Origin: Panagrolaimus kolymaensis
Taxonomy: Eukaryota > Nematoda > Chromadorea > Rhabditida > Panagrolaimidae
Reading direction: 5' to 3'
Assembly: GCA_028622995.1 (NCBI GenBank)
Contig: JAJQJQ010000080.1
Coordinates: forward strand, 62,001-126,000
Length of the DNA stretch: 64,000 nucleotides
In this document: positions 1 to 10,869 of the stretch, piece by piece
Layout of the letters: each line of letters begins with the position of its first letter
Numbering within the stretch: position 1 is the stretch's first letter
The notes under the pieces: model-generated
What the model saw: only the letters and a program-made list of their open reading frames with translations
Told to the model about the DNA's origin: nothing
The model's database searches: none
Made by a program: the position numbers and the translations under genes

Positions 1-63
1 CATTCAATTTTTCCATTTTTTGCTGTTCTTTTGTATATGAGCAACACAAAAAGATATTCATTC

Positions 64-182
64 GCTTGGGGTCATACCGCAGTGAAAGCACGCCATCCCG
101 TCCGATCTGGCAAGTTAAGCACTGCTGGGCTCGATTAGTACTTGGATGGGAGACCTCCTGGGAATCTCGAGTGCTCCAAGCT
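64..182 (+). rRNA. 5S ribosomal RNA
   Basis: The 119-nt sequence has the eukaryotic 5S core, including the conserved stretches around ACGCCATCCCGTCCGATCTG, AAGTTAAGC, TTAGTACTTGGATGGGAGACC and GGGAATC. The ends pair as the closing stem (GCTTGGGG with CTCCAAGCT). It is an RNA polymerase III product of the large ribosomal subunit. A short ORF that crosses it is a chance frame. Only one copy is present here, and no spliced-leader RNA gene accompanies it inside the window. Confidence 0.96.
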
Positions 183-188
183 TTTTTC
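182..188 (+). terminator. Pol III terminator of the 5S gene
   Basis: A run of T residues directly follows the closing stem of the 5S rRNA, as expected for an RNA polymerase III terminator. Confidence 0.8.
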
Positions 189-918
189 ATTTTTTTTTCT
201 TCCAAAATTCAATTATTTAGTTCTGTAATTGAAATCAATAATTTTTTGGTTTCGCTTTGTAAAAAAGCAAAACTTTCCAAAATTTATTTTAACTTTTTCC
301 AAAGCCACTTTAAAAAGAGCTGGAATTTAATTATTACCTCAAACTTTGGGTAATTAAACCGAAGATAAATTATTTTTCCTTCTTTTTCTATCAAAATATA
401 AAATAAGGGAGGATGCGTTGGGGCTTTTTTTGCTCATTTTTCTCTTTTTCTTTTTCAGCCAAAAATTTATTGAAGAAAGAGATAACGCACGCTGCTCATT
501 TGAATGTTGATGGATTTAAAAAGTTTTTATTATGAAACAAATTTTTTTCCCTTTCAGCAGATCTTTTTTTTCTATTTTTTGTTACTTTTCTTCAAAAAAA
601 TTCAAGCAAATCCAAGACATTTAAGAAAAGGCTGCAATAAAAACCAATAAAAGATCATTAAAGATTGTGAAAAGCTTTTAAAGTTTTACATGGCAAAAGT
701 TTAACATTTTTTTTTGATTAATATTAATTTATTATTTATTTTGTAATAAAAGTTCCCTTCAAAAAAAAGTATGAAACATGTTCTGTAAAAAATTTCCAGC
801 AATTTAAAAATATTTTTTATTTCTCAAATTAACAAAAAAAATATTCATAATAAAAAATACATAAAAAATAAGTAATAAAAAATATTTTTTTGAAAAGTAC
901 CACAAAATTTAACAATGC
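189..918. other. AT-rich spacer, nothing recognised
   Basis: Very AT-rich sequence with poly-A and poly-T runs. I see no coding region with splice support and no further RNA gene. Confidence 0.6.
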
Positions 919-1954
919 TCAAAGCAATGCAATGATTTCAACCAAAACTGGAAGGGGAATGAAGCGGAATCGATCTTTATCAATTTCGCTTTTATATTCC
1001 TTCAAAAATTGAATGCATCGTTTTTGAACATCTTCCAAACTTTCTTCAACTGCGACGGTGGTGATTTCACAAATGTTTTGAACATTTAAATCACGAGTGC
1101 AGAGAGATTTGATGCAAGCTTCCTAAAAAATATTTTTCAGTTGTGTAAATTTTTTTTTTGTAGTTTAAACTCACCTTTAATCCATTGATTCCATATTCAT
1201 CAGCAAATCGCATTAATGAACCTTCATCAAAAATGGCATCTTCATTTCCATAACAAAATGAAATTGCGAGAAAAACCACAGATTTAGGAAAATCAACTTC
1301 AATTTTGATTGGAAGTTCGGTATTTTCTTTGAACAATGAAGCAAAAATTTCAGATTGCTTGTAAAGGATATTTCGATGAGCGGGAACTTCTTTTAAATCA
1401 TTGGTCAAGAAAATGACATCAGCAAAATCTTTAGCAAAGAAAGCATCGGATAAAATCTTTGACATATGGGAAGCGCTAATTGCAGCTTTTTCAGTTGGAA
1501 CAATGATGGAAGGAGAAGTAATAGGAGAAGATGGGTTTCCCGCTGGGGTTTCGGGAACATTTTCGATGATTTCTTCAAGACAATATTTGATTTCAAGGAG
1601 AATTTCTGGATAGATAATTTCTTCCTTATCTTCGCCCAAATCGTAATACATAATTATGTCACATTCTTCTCCAGGGGTCAATTTCTGCTTTAAATGTTCT
1701 TCATCTAAAAAAGGGTATATTATTTAGATATTATAAAAAATTTTTGTGGAGAAAACTTTACTTTCAGAAACATAATAAACGTAGATTTCTTTAAAATATA
1801 AATTATCTTCGCTATAATTATGGAGTTCAAGACAGGTTGTGCCTTCGTATGCCATCCATTTGAAATTAACTACACTATTATTTTTCAAAGTAAGAAATTG
1901 ATTTCCAAATTTGGAAACATCAAATTTTTTTTGAAAGATATATTCTTTAGCCAT
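919..1954 (-). CDS. BTB-domain protein, copy 1
   Basis: Three exons (1762-1954, 1175-1704, 919-1122) join in phase to give about 308 aa. The middle exon carries a BTB/POZ fold signature: ADVIFLTNDLKE, then AHRNILYKQSEIFASLF, then a strand/helix part near FPKSVVFLAISFCYG. BTB proteins dimerise and commonly act as CUL3 ubiquitin-ligase adaptors. The first about 64 residues (MAKEYIFQKKFDVSK...) may be a degenerate MATH-like substrate domain, as in nematode BATH proteins, but I cannot confirm that. Both introns are GT-AG. Copy 2 at 9292-10380 is a close paralogue in the same orientation. The start is the ATG of exon 1, which is conserved between the copies. Confidence 0.85.
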
Positions 1955-3046
1955 GATTTAAAAAAATCAACTCAGAAGCAGAGGAAAAAAAATAGCCAAC
2001 CTAGCAGCAAGTGAACAAAAACTATAAACTAACTTTTTTTTTCATAGTTGTGTATGCAAAACCTTTTTGCAATAAATAAAGGAGGACCTTACAACAAAAT
2101 AACCTGAAGATCAATAATACTTTCTCTCTAAACATGATTTTCTTGACCTAGGTTTATCAGCAAGCCAAAAACAACAATATTTTCCCCCTTTTTTAACGGT
2201 TTCTGGATTTTTTTAAATATAAAATACTTATGATTTTATAGTGAAATAAAAAAGGAGCACACAATGGTTTTTTACATTTTTTTTTTCAAATCGATTACCT
2301 TTGCTAAATAGGCTCGGTTACATAAGTAAATTAAAAAATGGGGGAAATTTTTGAAACTTTTACAATATTTTTTAGAATATAAAAAACGTTATTTTTATAG
2401 TTGAAGCCATGATCGACAAGTAAAAAAACAGAAAGTATAGTTGTCCGTTAACATATGTAATAAACAATTTTTTTTGGTCAAATCTGGAATTGCAAGAGTT
2501 TTGGAAATAAATATGAAAAAGAAAAATTATTAAATTTTCTCTTAAATATATATAAAAAATAATTTTTCTATTCTAAATTTCAACGATATGAATAAAATTA
2601 ACAAACAGCTTTAAAAAGAAAAATAAATCAATAAAAATCGAACTAAGAAATATAAATTTTAACAGTAAAAATGAATTTTCTTTTTTAACTTTGCTTTAAT
2701 ATTTGCGTTTTCTATAAATTTTTATTTTGAAAAATAATTTCATTTTGCCGTTTGTTAAAATGTGTTAGTTAAATTTAATTTTTTTGTTTTTTGTTATTGG
2801 ATGAATTCTACTTAAAACGGTTATCATCACGTTATAAAACTAATTAACTTTAGTTTTCTTTCATTTGCTTTGACTTTTATTTTTGAAAACAAAAAAAAAC
2901 TTCAAAGAAAGAAATGATAAGAAAGCCAACGGAAAAAAATAGACAAGCTTGTTAGTGAGAAAATATATATTGAAGCATAAAAAATAATTGAAGATAAAAA
3001 TTTCTTCTCTTTGTTTTTAGTACTAAATTTCTTATTTTGACAAAAA
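1955..3046. other. AT-rich spacer, upstream region of BTB1 and gene A
   Basis: Divergent intergenic region between BTB1 (minus) and the Cys-rich gene A (plus). It is AT-rich with homopolymer runs. No gene, RNA or repeat was recognised. Confidence 0.5.
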
Positions 3047-4730
3047 ATGGTTGGTTTAGAAGTTAAAGGTATTATTTTATTGGTAAATGCTTTGTTAATT
3101 ACTTTGGCTAATGCTTCAATAGCAAAAGTTGAGTCAATAATACCAACTACAACCTATTGGTCTATAGCATATCCGTCCACGACACCTTTCCCAATAGTGT
3201 CATATGCTGATACAACAGCGATGCATATTGGAACAACAACAGAATCAGGTAATCCTCTTTGCATCAACACTAGTATAAATGTAAGTTTTTTAAATATTCC
3301 TTAAAATAAAAAAATTAAATTCTTTTTAGATAATTCAAACTTGCTACATAACTTATATTTTTAACAAATTTTCCATTGACGTTAGTTCAAAAGCATATTT
3401 AGAAAAATATCAAACCCTTGCAACATACTCAAATGGAGTAAAACAAATTTGTGATACAAAAAAAGATTTAGACACTTGTTTGGGTTCTGCAGCTTTAAAA
3501 TGTTTTGATAGCGTTGACTTTGACAAAGTGCCTTTTGCTTATGGCAAGGCAGGAAGAAGTATGGTAGCTAATTATCTTCAAATGAATTATATGTGTGACT
3601 CGGTTTATAATTGTATGATTTATTAATAACGATAATTGCTATAAGTAATTTTAATTTATTTTTAGTAGCCTTAACAACCACAGATTGCTTTTATTCAATG
3701 GTATCAAAATGTAATAATAATGAAAACTCATGTGATAATTACAATGATTATATACAATGTGAAGTTCAACGCACAGTTGAGGCTTGTGGAGTACCAGCTG
3801 GATGCTATATTCGAAAATATTTAACTCTAGAAACATGTTATTCAACCGGTACTTGTGGTATATGTTCTTCTTTTTATAATAAGACAGGTATCAATCCCGT
3901 TGATAATCTTTGTCATGATGATCAAGGTTTTGAATCTACAACTCTATCTTCTGTAACAGCTTATTGTTCTGACTATGATTATAAAGTTTGTTATTCCTTA
4001 AAACCGCATAAAAAACTTTTAGTTTTAAGACAATCAACGTTTGTTATAAAACTTTTATTTTTGATTATTTTGGAATTAGCGCCGATGCTGATACTTATTT
4101 AACACACTTTCGAGATCTTGCAACATCGTCTTCTGGAGTTAAACAAATTTGTTCTGCAAAAAAGGATTTAGACGGATGTTTGGGTTCCAGCATTATAAAA
4201 AATTGTTTTGATGTCGAAGATTTTAAAAACGTTGAATTTGTTGATGGTTCAGAAGATGCTAGAATAATGGTAACAAACTATTATCAAGTCGATTATGCTT
4301 GCAGCAACGGAGTTTATGATGGTTAGTTAGAATTAAATAAAAAATAGAAAACCCTCTAATTTTTTATTTTTTAGTTGCATTAAAAGCTGTGGATTGCATT
4401 TATGATAAAATGACTCAATGTGACATGGATACTGATACTTGTAGCGAATATAACAGTTATATCAGTTGTGAAGTTCAACGAGCCAATGTTACATGTGGAA
4501 AAGCTGCTGGCTGCTTTTTAGAAAATTACTTAACCCTCGACACTTGTTATGATGAACCAAATTGTGGGATTTGCTCTTCTTTCGCTAATAAACCAGTCAC
4601 CAATCCAGTTGGAGGGCTTTGTAGCGATGATGGGTCAGATAATGGTGGAAATCATGTTCTTCTTAATTTAAATTTACTTATTCTAATTTTTTGTTTTAAA
4701 TTCATTTATTTATTTTTTTGTAAATTATAA
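3047..4730 (+). CDS. Cys-rich secreted protein A, double module, GPI-type tail
   Basis: Five exons (3047-3280, 3330-3612, 3666-3985, 4030-4321, 4375-4730) join in phase to give about 494 aa. An N-terminal hydrophobic signal is followed by a Thr-rich stretch and two tandem copies of the family module. Each module has a six-cysteine part (CY..., ICxxKKDLDxCLG, NC/KCFD, YxxNYxC) and a ten-cysteine part (DC...ISCEVQR...CG..AGC...YLTL..C...CGICSSF). The C-terminus is a small-residue patch (SDDGSDNGGN) and a hydrophobic tail, as for GPI attachment. Other members have one module, so this one is an internal duplication. The six-Cys part resembles nematode DUF19/T20D4.11-like domains, but the assignment is tentative and no molecular function is known. 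The gene converges on chemoreceptor 1, 46 bp away, and has no counterpart in the second duplicated unit. Confidence 0.8.
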
Positions 4731-4776
4731 ACTCTTTTGAAAGATTTTTTATTAAATAAAAATTACAAACTATAAT

Positions 4777-6615
4777 TTATTTTTGGTTAATAGACATAGT
4801 AAAAACTTGAACAGCATTAGTACTATTTATAGTTGGAGAAAAATACCGATCCAACTTATAAAATTTTAAAAATTCTCTACGAATTGTTGGAGTACCAAAA
4901 AAGAATACAAACATTGGGAGATAACATTTAAGCAAATAAGCACAGTAAGAAGTTACTTGAAAATCATAGGTTACAAATTTATAAGAAAAAAGTGACAAAG
5001 TGTAAAGTAAAGTTATCGTAGATGCTTGTAAAATAGCTTGAAGCAAAGCTCTCCGTTCCACTTTCGGATTTAATGGAGCATAATTTTTAAGCATTCGAGA
5101 TTTAAATATTCCAAATACAATTAAAATTAGCGATGAAACACTCAAACCAATATTCACTAAAGCTATGGTTCGATTTGTAAATTGATGAAAGGGGCCACAT
5201 CTCGCTGAATCATTGGAACCAAGAAATTTGCAATCAAAATAAAAAAACACGTATGGATGAACCGCAAAAGGAAATATTATTAGAATTAAAATAAATATTG
5301 GAACGTGTTTAGTTTTCCAAATCTGAAATATTGTGAAATTGAAAATCAATAAAGTCATGTTTTTTTTAAATGCTTTGCAAAAAAAGACAAATAAACTTTA
5401 ATAAAAACAAGCGTTTGCTCCCTTTAAAAAAACACTTTTTTGATTCTTTTTTTTATCGCAGACGTTTCTTTCTTTTTCCGAATATTTTACTATTTTTTTT
5501 CTTTTGGTTTTGTTAAATAAATTTAAAAGCGAAAAAAGAAAAATGATTTTGGCGTAAAATAAATACATATCCATAAACTAAAAATAGTTAAATTTCATTT
5601 AGCTATAAAAAAATAATTAAAATTCAAGCTAGATGACAGAAAGTCTGAGACATCGAAAATGATCATCCTATCAATATGTAGAAACGAAGCGTGGCAAACA
5701 ATTCGACTCAGTAAAAAAAGCTTTATTTATTATTTTAAAAATTCTTAGCAAAATAAAGAGAATGATGAAGAAGAAAAATGAGAAAAAACTATGGCTTTAA
5801 AGTGATTGATGGTTTTTGTTTTCGTCGACGCATTTATTGATTTTTCTTTTGCTATAAACAATTTTTTTCGTTCTTTTTTTGTTACAAAAATCTTTTTTCT
5901 TCTTTCGAATATTTTATAAGTTTTTTTATTCGATTTTTTTCTTGAACTTTATTTTATCCTTTTACGACGGAAATTTTAAGAGAAGAAAATAAAAGCGATA
6001 TTCCGAAGTTTAAATTTGTTTATGCCGTTAATCCACAAATAAAGTATGAAAACAAGAGCCTTTGAGGCTTATTATCAAAAGTTGTGGAGAAATAACTCAC
6101 CACGGCAAGAAGAAATTAATTTTGGCTTAATATGGGAAACGAATAAATTTTAAAAGTTTATGTTAACTAATTAACATTTTTAAAAAATTATAGACTTTTT
6201 CAGACATTTAATCAAGAGTTTCGAGCTTTTTTTAAATCAAGCAAATTAAAGTGACTCAAAATTATACCCTGTTATGAAAGGTTGGAAAAGCCATGGCTGT
6301 ACTTCGATTGGAACCTTGAATAAAATCTCGTATACCATTCATAGATTGAACTTGCCACATATAAAAATATACCACAGCCATTAATGGATAATCCATACTG
6401 TAGCTAGTAATCTTCCCATAAATATTAGCGATGGTATAAATAATGCTAATAAAATAATCGAAAGCCAAAATCATAAAATATGCTGAATGAAACGTGGTTT
6501 TCCTTTCAGTGATTTTTGACAATAAAAATCGGAAAATTGCAATTCCAGCAAAAAATAAAAAAATATTTAAACTAATTTGAAACCAATTTATAAAAGCGTA
6601 AGTTTGAGGCTCCAT
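4777..6615 (-). CDS. Nematode 7TM chemoreceptor, copy 1 (Srg superfamily-like)
   Basis: Two exons (6268-6615 and 4777-5322) separated by a 945-nt intron give 297 aa with seven hydrophobic segments, about three in the first exon and four in the second. The motif SNRSTAMAFP...WKTKHVP after TM3 matches the NR..a..P....W pattern of the nematode Srg superfamily (srv/srx/srt group). The exact family is not certain. Such receptors sit in sensory-cilium membranes and couple to G proteins, and ligands are usually unknown. A near-identical paralogue lies at 10870-12556 with the same exon lengths. The exon 2 start follows a CAG acceptor at 5323-5325, so an upstream in-frame ATG in the intron is not used. 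Confidence 0.82.
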
Positions 6616-7311
6616 GGTTAAATTTTTTTCGTCTATGAAAAGCCAAAAGAAAGTTTATAAGAAAAGCTTAACACAGTTTTATTAGTGAAAGTGAGGCGTT
6701 ACCAAGTTTGTGTAACCATTAATTATTTTACCATTGACTTTAAAACCAACCATAGTTGAAAATTATAGACATTACAACTTTTGGTGACATTTACACGTTT
6801 AACTCTCTCGTGATTTAAAAGCATATTTAGCTGAAAAACCCTAAAAACCTGCACTAATAATTTAAAAAATAAAGAGAGGCTGCAATTTTAAATAAATAAA
6901 AAGAAATTTTTAACTTGTCTATTTTCCCAAAGGTATTTTTATTTTATTTCTGTTATTTCAACTTTTTTTATTTGTGAAATAGATAAGCCATATTTAGTTT
7001 TTCTATAAAAGTTTATCAAAAAATATAGGGTAAATAACCACCATTCAATATTATTGCTATAACAACAAGTGTATGAGTGAAGGATTATTGAAACATATTT
7101 TCGAGCATTTTTAAATAATAAAACTATTTACAATATTATTTTATGATGGGTCGTAAATAAAATATCAATTTATTTTTAAATGTTTAAACAACATTAATGA
7201 ATGAGTGTTAAAATGCCTTACAAAATAAAAATGCAAATAAAAAATGTGTAGGAGTTAATTTTAAAAGCTTGGATTTTCAAAAACAAATAAAAAATTTGGA
7301 TAAACAATATT
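6616..7311. other. Spacer between chemoreceptor 1 and lectin pseudogene
   Basis: AT-rich promoter-side region of chemoreceptor 1 and 3' flank of the lectin copy 1. Scattered similarity to 12557-13299 reflects the segmental duplication. Nothing else was recognised. Confidence 0.5.
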
Positions 7312-8344
7312 TTATGAAGGAAGCATTTTACAAATCGATCGAGCCATTACTGTGTCATAAGTAAAAGTATCAAAATCTCCGGTATTGCCATGATATGGAG
7401 GGGAAAGATAAATAAATGCTACACGTTGCGATCCTAAATTATAATGAGGTGTCTCTGACCACCATTTAATATAATCAACGGGAGTTCCATCTGTCCATTT
7501 CCATGGGAAATTAGTATCATCTGTGTGTAAACCAATCCATGCCTGGGCTGTACGCATACTATTTATTGACAGCTCCAGGAAAAATCGCTAAATCTAAAAT
7601 AGAGTTTTTTTTATTAAGTTTTTTTGTTGATTTGATACTTGCAACCCATAAAGCTTCATCTAAACTATGAATTGAAGTCAAATGTGCTCCATCAACTTTG
7701 CACATATCTTCGGCATCTAACCAATTTAGATGTATCATAACATTATAACAAAATTTTGTAGCATTATTATATGTCCAACCATCTGAGCAACTCAAGGGTT
7801 TAGTTGGGGTTGTGGCTTTAGTTGTTGTAGTCTCACCCAAAGTTCGAACAGAGCAAACAAAAGGTTTAGTTCCACCACAGTTATCGGAAATCCAAAGTCC
7901 ACTTGGAATTTTGATAGCTCCACAATCAGATGTTGTAGCATTTTTAGGTTGTCATTTATTTCAATCGCTATAATCAAATGGTGTTCCATCCATCCATGCC
8001 CATGTTCCTTTAGCATCGAAATCATTTGCACCCACCCAAAAATCTTTTACTTTACTATCAGAAAATTTATTTGCTGCTTGTTCTGTAAACTTTTAGATTT
8101 ATATCATTGATTTTTCTGAATTTTTTAACTTACGAGCAATTAATAAATTATCAAGTGAATAATGAATGGATGCCAAATGTCCACCTAAATCCATACATGA
8201 TTCTTCAGCGCTGGTAAAATAAGTTTTTGTTTTATTAAAAACAAAACATAAATTTTTATCTTTGAAAGAAGCTATACTTCCTGGAGGACATGCTGAATTT
8301 AAAATAACGAACAAACTTAATAAGTAAAAGAATTTTATAAGCAT
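7312..8344 (-). pseudogene. C-type lectin copy 1, disabled
   Basis: The sequence has the same layout as the intact lectin at 13300-14355: a signal peptide, one C-type lectin-like domain (SCMDLGGHLASIHS...W.G..D.....W.WMDGTPF), a Thr/Pro linker and a second domain (W.GLHTDD..W.WTDGTPVDYIKWW). Against copy 2 it carries at least three lesions. Two codons are TGA (reverse complement of 7952-7954 and 7961-7963) where copy 2 has Asn and the conserved Trp of the ...DW motif. Near 7560-7590 the frame is shifted with an in-frame TAG after an acceptor that aligns with copy 2. The rest is well conserved, so the decay is recent. It could instead make a truncated first domain. Confidence 0.8.
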
Positions 8345-9291
8345 TATAAAAATTAAATATACCTTTCGATCAATTAGATCAAAAAAAATTTCCTAATCAA
8401 TAAATTTTTTTTCTTACCTTTTTAAAGAACCGGGTGTGTACGTGTTTTTCCCAAATATAATGATTATCTTATCAATAATTATGGCTAACCGTTGCTTGCA
8501 AGACTTTGAAAAATAATAGAAGTTTTAAACAGAAGTAACAAGCTTTTTCTTGCTTCAAAATTTATAATACTTATGTTTTTTTCTAAAAGTTTTTTGATTT
8601 AAAAAAATAATACTTTCATGTTCTTTAGTTTGTCAATAATATTAAAGTTTCAAAAAAAATTGTTTGATTTTTTTTAAATGTGTTTTCTTTGGACCACTGG
8701 AACATATTGATTAAATCTACCCTTTGAATTCATACTACACAAGAGACGCATAGGACGGAAAAAAATAGAAATTCTTACTTTTCTTAGCAATTGGACATTG
8801 GTGAGTTTTCAACCAACAAACAGCTTTATTTGATTCAAACCTAAAAAAAACCGAAAAACGGAGGATTTCGGTAAACCCTAGCTAGCGCTCCTCTAATCGA
8901 CCCTCAACATGGCTGGCACAAGGTAGCAATAATAAATGTATTTTTTTTAATATTTTGAGATAAAAACCCTTTCAAAAAAATATAGACCAAATGAGTCGAA
9001 AAATTGCGAAATCACCATTTTATATTTGCCTTATTACATAATTTAAGATTATGGAAGCGTTGTTTACCATACACCTCCAATTTGTCACAAGCTTTGTAAA
9101 TTATTTGATTGAGAAAACTATTATGCATAAAAATTTCCTAGAATTGTATATCTTGTTTTTATTTGTGAAATAAATAAATCAAAAAATTCATTCATAAAAA
9201 AAGGCGAAATATAAAAAGTTTCTAAAAAAATTATACAAAAAATAAAGTTGAAATTTGTTTTTTGAAGTATTTCACTTATTTTAATCCTTGC
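8345..9291. other. Spacer at the boundary of the two duplicated units
   Basis: AT-rich spacer between lectin copy 1 and BTB2. A less AT-rich patch around 8860-8930 has no recognised feature. The join between the two units must lie in this spacer. Confidence 0.45.
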
Positions 9292-10380
9292 TTAAAGCAT
9301 AGCAATAATTTCAACCAAAATTGGGGGAGGCAACAAATTCAATTGTTTTTTATCAACTTTATTTTTGTTTTCTTTTAAAAATTTGGTGCATCGTTTTTGA
9401 ACATCTTCCAAATCTTCTTCAAATGCGACAGTGGTGATTTCACAAATATTTTGAACATTTAATTCACGGGTGCAAAGGGATTTGATGCAAGCTTCCTAAA
9501 AAATATTTTTCAGTTGTGTAAATTTTTTTGTAGTTTAAACTCGCCTTTAATCCTTTGATTCCATATTCATCAGCAAATTTCATTAATGAACCTTCATCAA
9601 AAATGGCATCTTCATTTCCATAACAAAATGAAATTGCGAGAAAAACCACAGATTTAGGAAAATCAACTTCAATTTTGATTGGAAGTTCGGTATTTTCTTT
9701 GAACAATGAAGCAAAAATTTCCGATTGTTTATAAAGGATATTTCGATGAGCGTGGATTTCTTTTAAATCATTGGTCAAAAAAATGACATCAGCATAATCT
9801 TTGGCAAAGAAAGCATCCGATAAAACCTTTGACATATGCGAAAAGCGAATAACTGCATTTTCAGTTGGAACAATTGTGGAAAAAGGAGTAATAGTGGATA
9901 ATTGATTTTCAATGCGAGATGAAGTACGAAAAAATTTAACTTCGTCTGGGTAGAGATCGCTATTAATTTCTGGTAGTTTTTTAGTATCTTCCGTTTGATC
10001 CTTAAAAAAATATTTGATTTCAAGGAGAATTTCACCAAAGATCAATCTCTTCTCACTTTTGCCGCCATATCCATAGCACATGGATAATTCACATTCTTCT
10101 TCAGGGGTTAATTTTTTCTTCAAATTTTCTCCATCTAAAAAAGTTTCCATTAATTAAGTATTGTTATAATAGTAAAAAAAAACTGGCCTTCAGAAATATA
10201 ATAAACGTTGATTTCATTAAAACATAAATTATCATCGCTATAATTATGGAGTAGAAGACAGGTTGTTCCATCTTCAGTAAACCAATAAAAATTTACTACA
10301 CTGTTATTTTCAATATTAAGAAATTGATTTCCTAATTTGGAAACATCAAATTTCTTTTGAAAGATATATTCTTTAGCCAT
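9292..10380 (-). CDS. BTB-domain protein, copy 2, with GC-AG introns
   Basis: Paralogue of the BTB gene at 919-1954. Exons 10188-10380, 9545-10134 and 9292-9495 give about 328 aa in one frame. The BTB core (YADVIFLTNDLKE, HAHRNILYKQSEIF) is nearly identical to copy 1, while the segment before it is longer and diverged. Both introns begin with GC where copy 1 has GT (AAG|GCCAGT and AAG|GCGAGT), and the acceptors are intact. Because removing both introns restores a full-length frame that matches copy 1, I favour GC-AG splicing. If neither intron is removed, the middle exon still reads from an ATG at 10150 to a stop at 9464 (228 aa). Confidence 0.75.
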
Positions 10381-10869
10381 AATTTTAAAAAAATCAACTT
10401 ATAAGCAGAGCAAAAATTTTTTATAACAATCTAGGAGCAAGCGAACAAAAACTATAAACTAACTATTTTCTGCATGCATGATGGGCATTATATTATAAAA
10501 AAGAAAGACATTAGAACAAAATAACCTGAAGATTAATAATTCTTTCTCTCTTACCATGATTTACTTGACCTAGAATAAGTTGCAAACCAATAACAATATT
10601 TTTTTCGCCTTTTTTTGTTTTATTATAAAAAAATCATAATTTACAACAACAAAAAAATGAACACTCAATGGCATTCTCGGACCTTTTTCTAATCATTTAC
10701 CTTTGCTAGATAAATCCGCTTGCATTTAGACATATATTTAGACATATATTATATTTGGAAATAATTCCATTTTACTGAAACATATTTACAATATGTGTTT
10801 TAAAAATGTTTAATTTTTTTAGTTAATTTTTTGAGCGTAATTTAATTAAACAAATTTACATAAATTTAT
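10381..10869. other. Spacer lacking the Cys-rich gene of unit 1
   Basis: This stretch occupies the place where unit 1 has the 1.7-kb Cys-rich gene A. It is AT-rich with a short direct repeat (GACATATATTTA near 10726-10750). No gene was seen. Confidence 0.5.

Noticed and set aside
66..353. ORF of 95 codons across the 5S gene
   Set aside because: It lies on the 5S rRNA and its low-complexity flank; no coding evidence.
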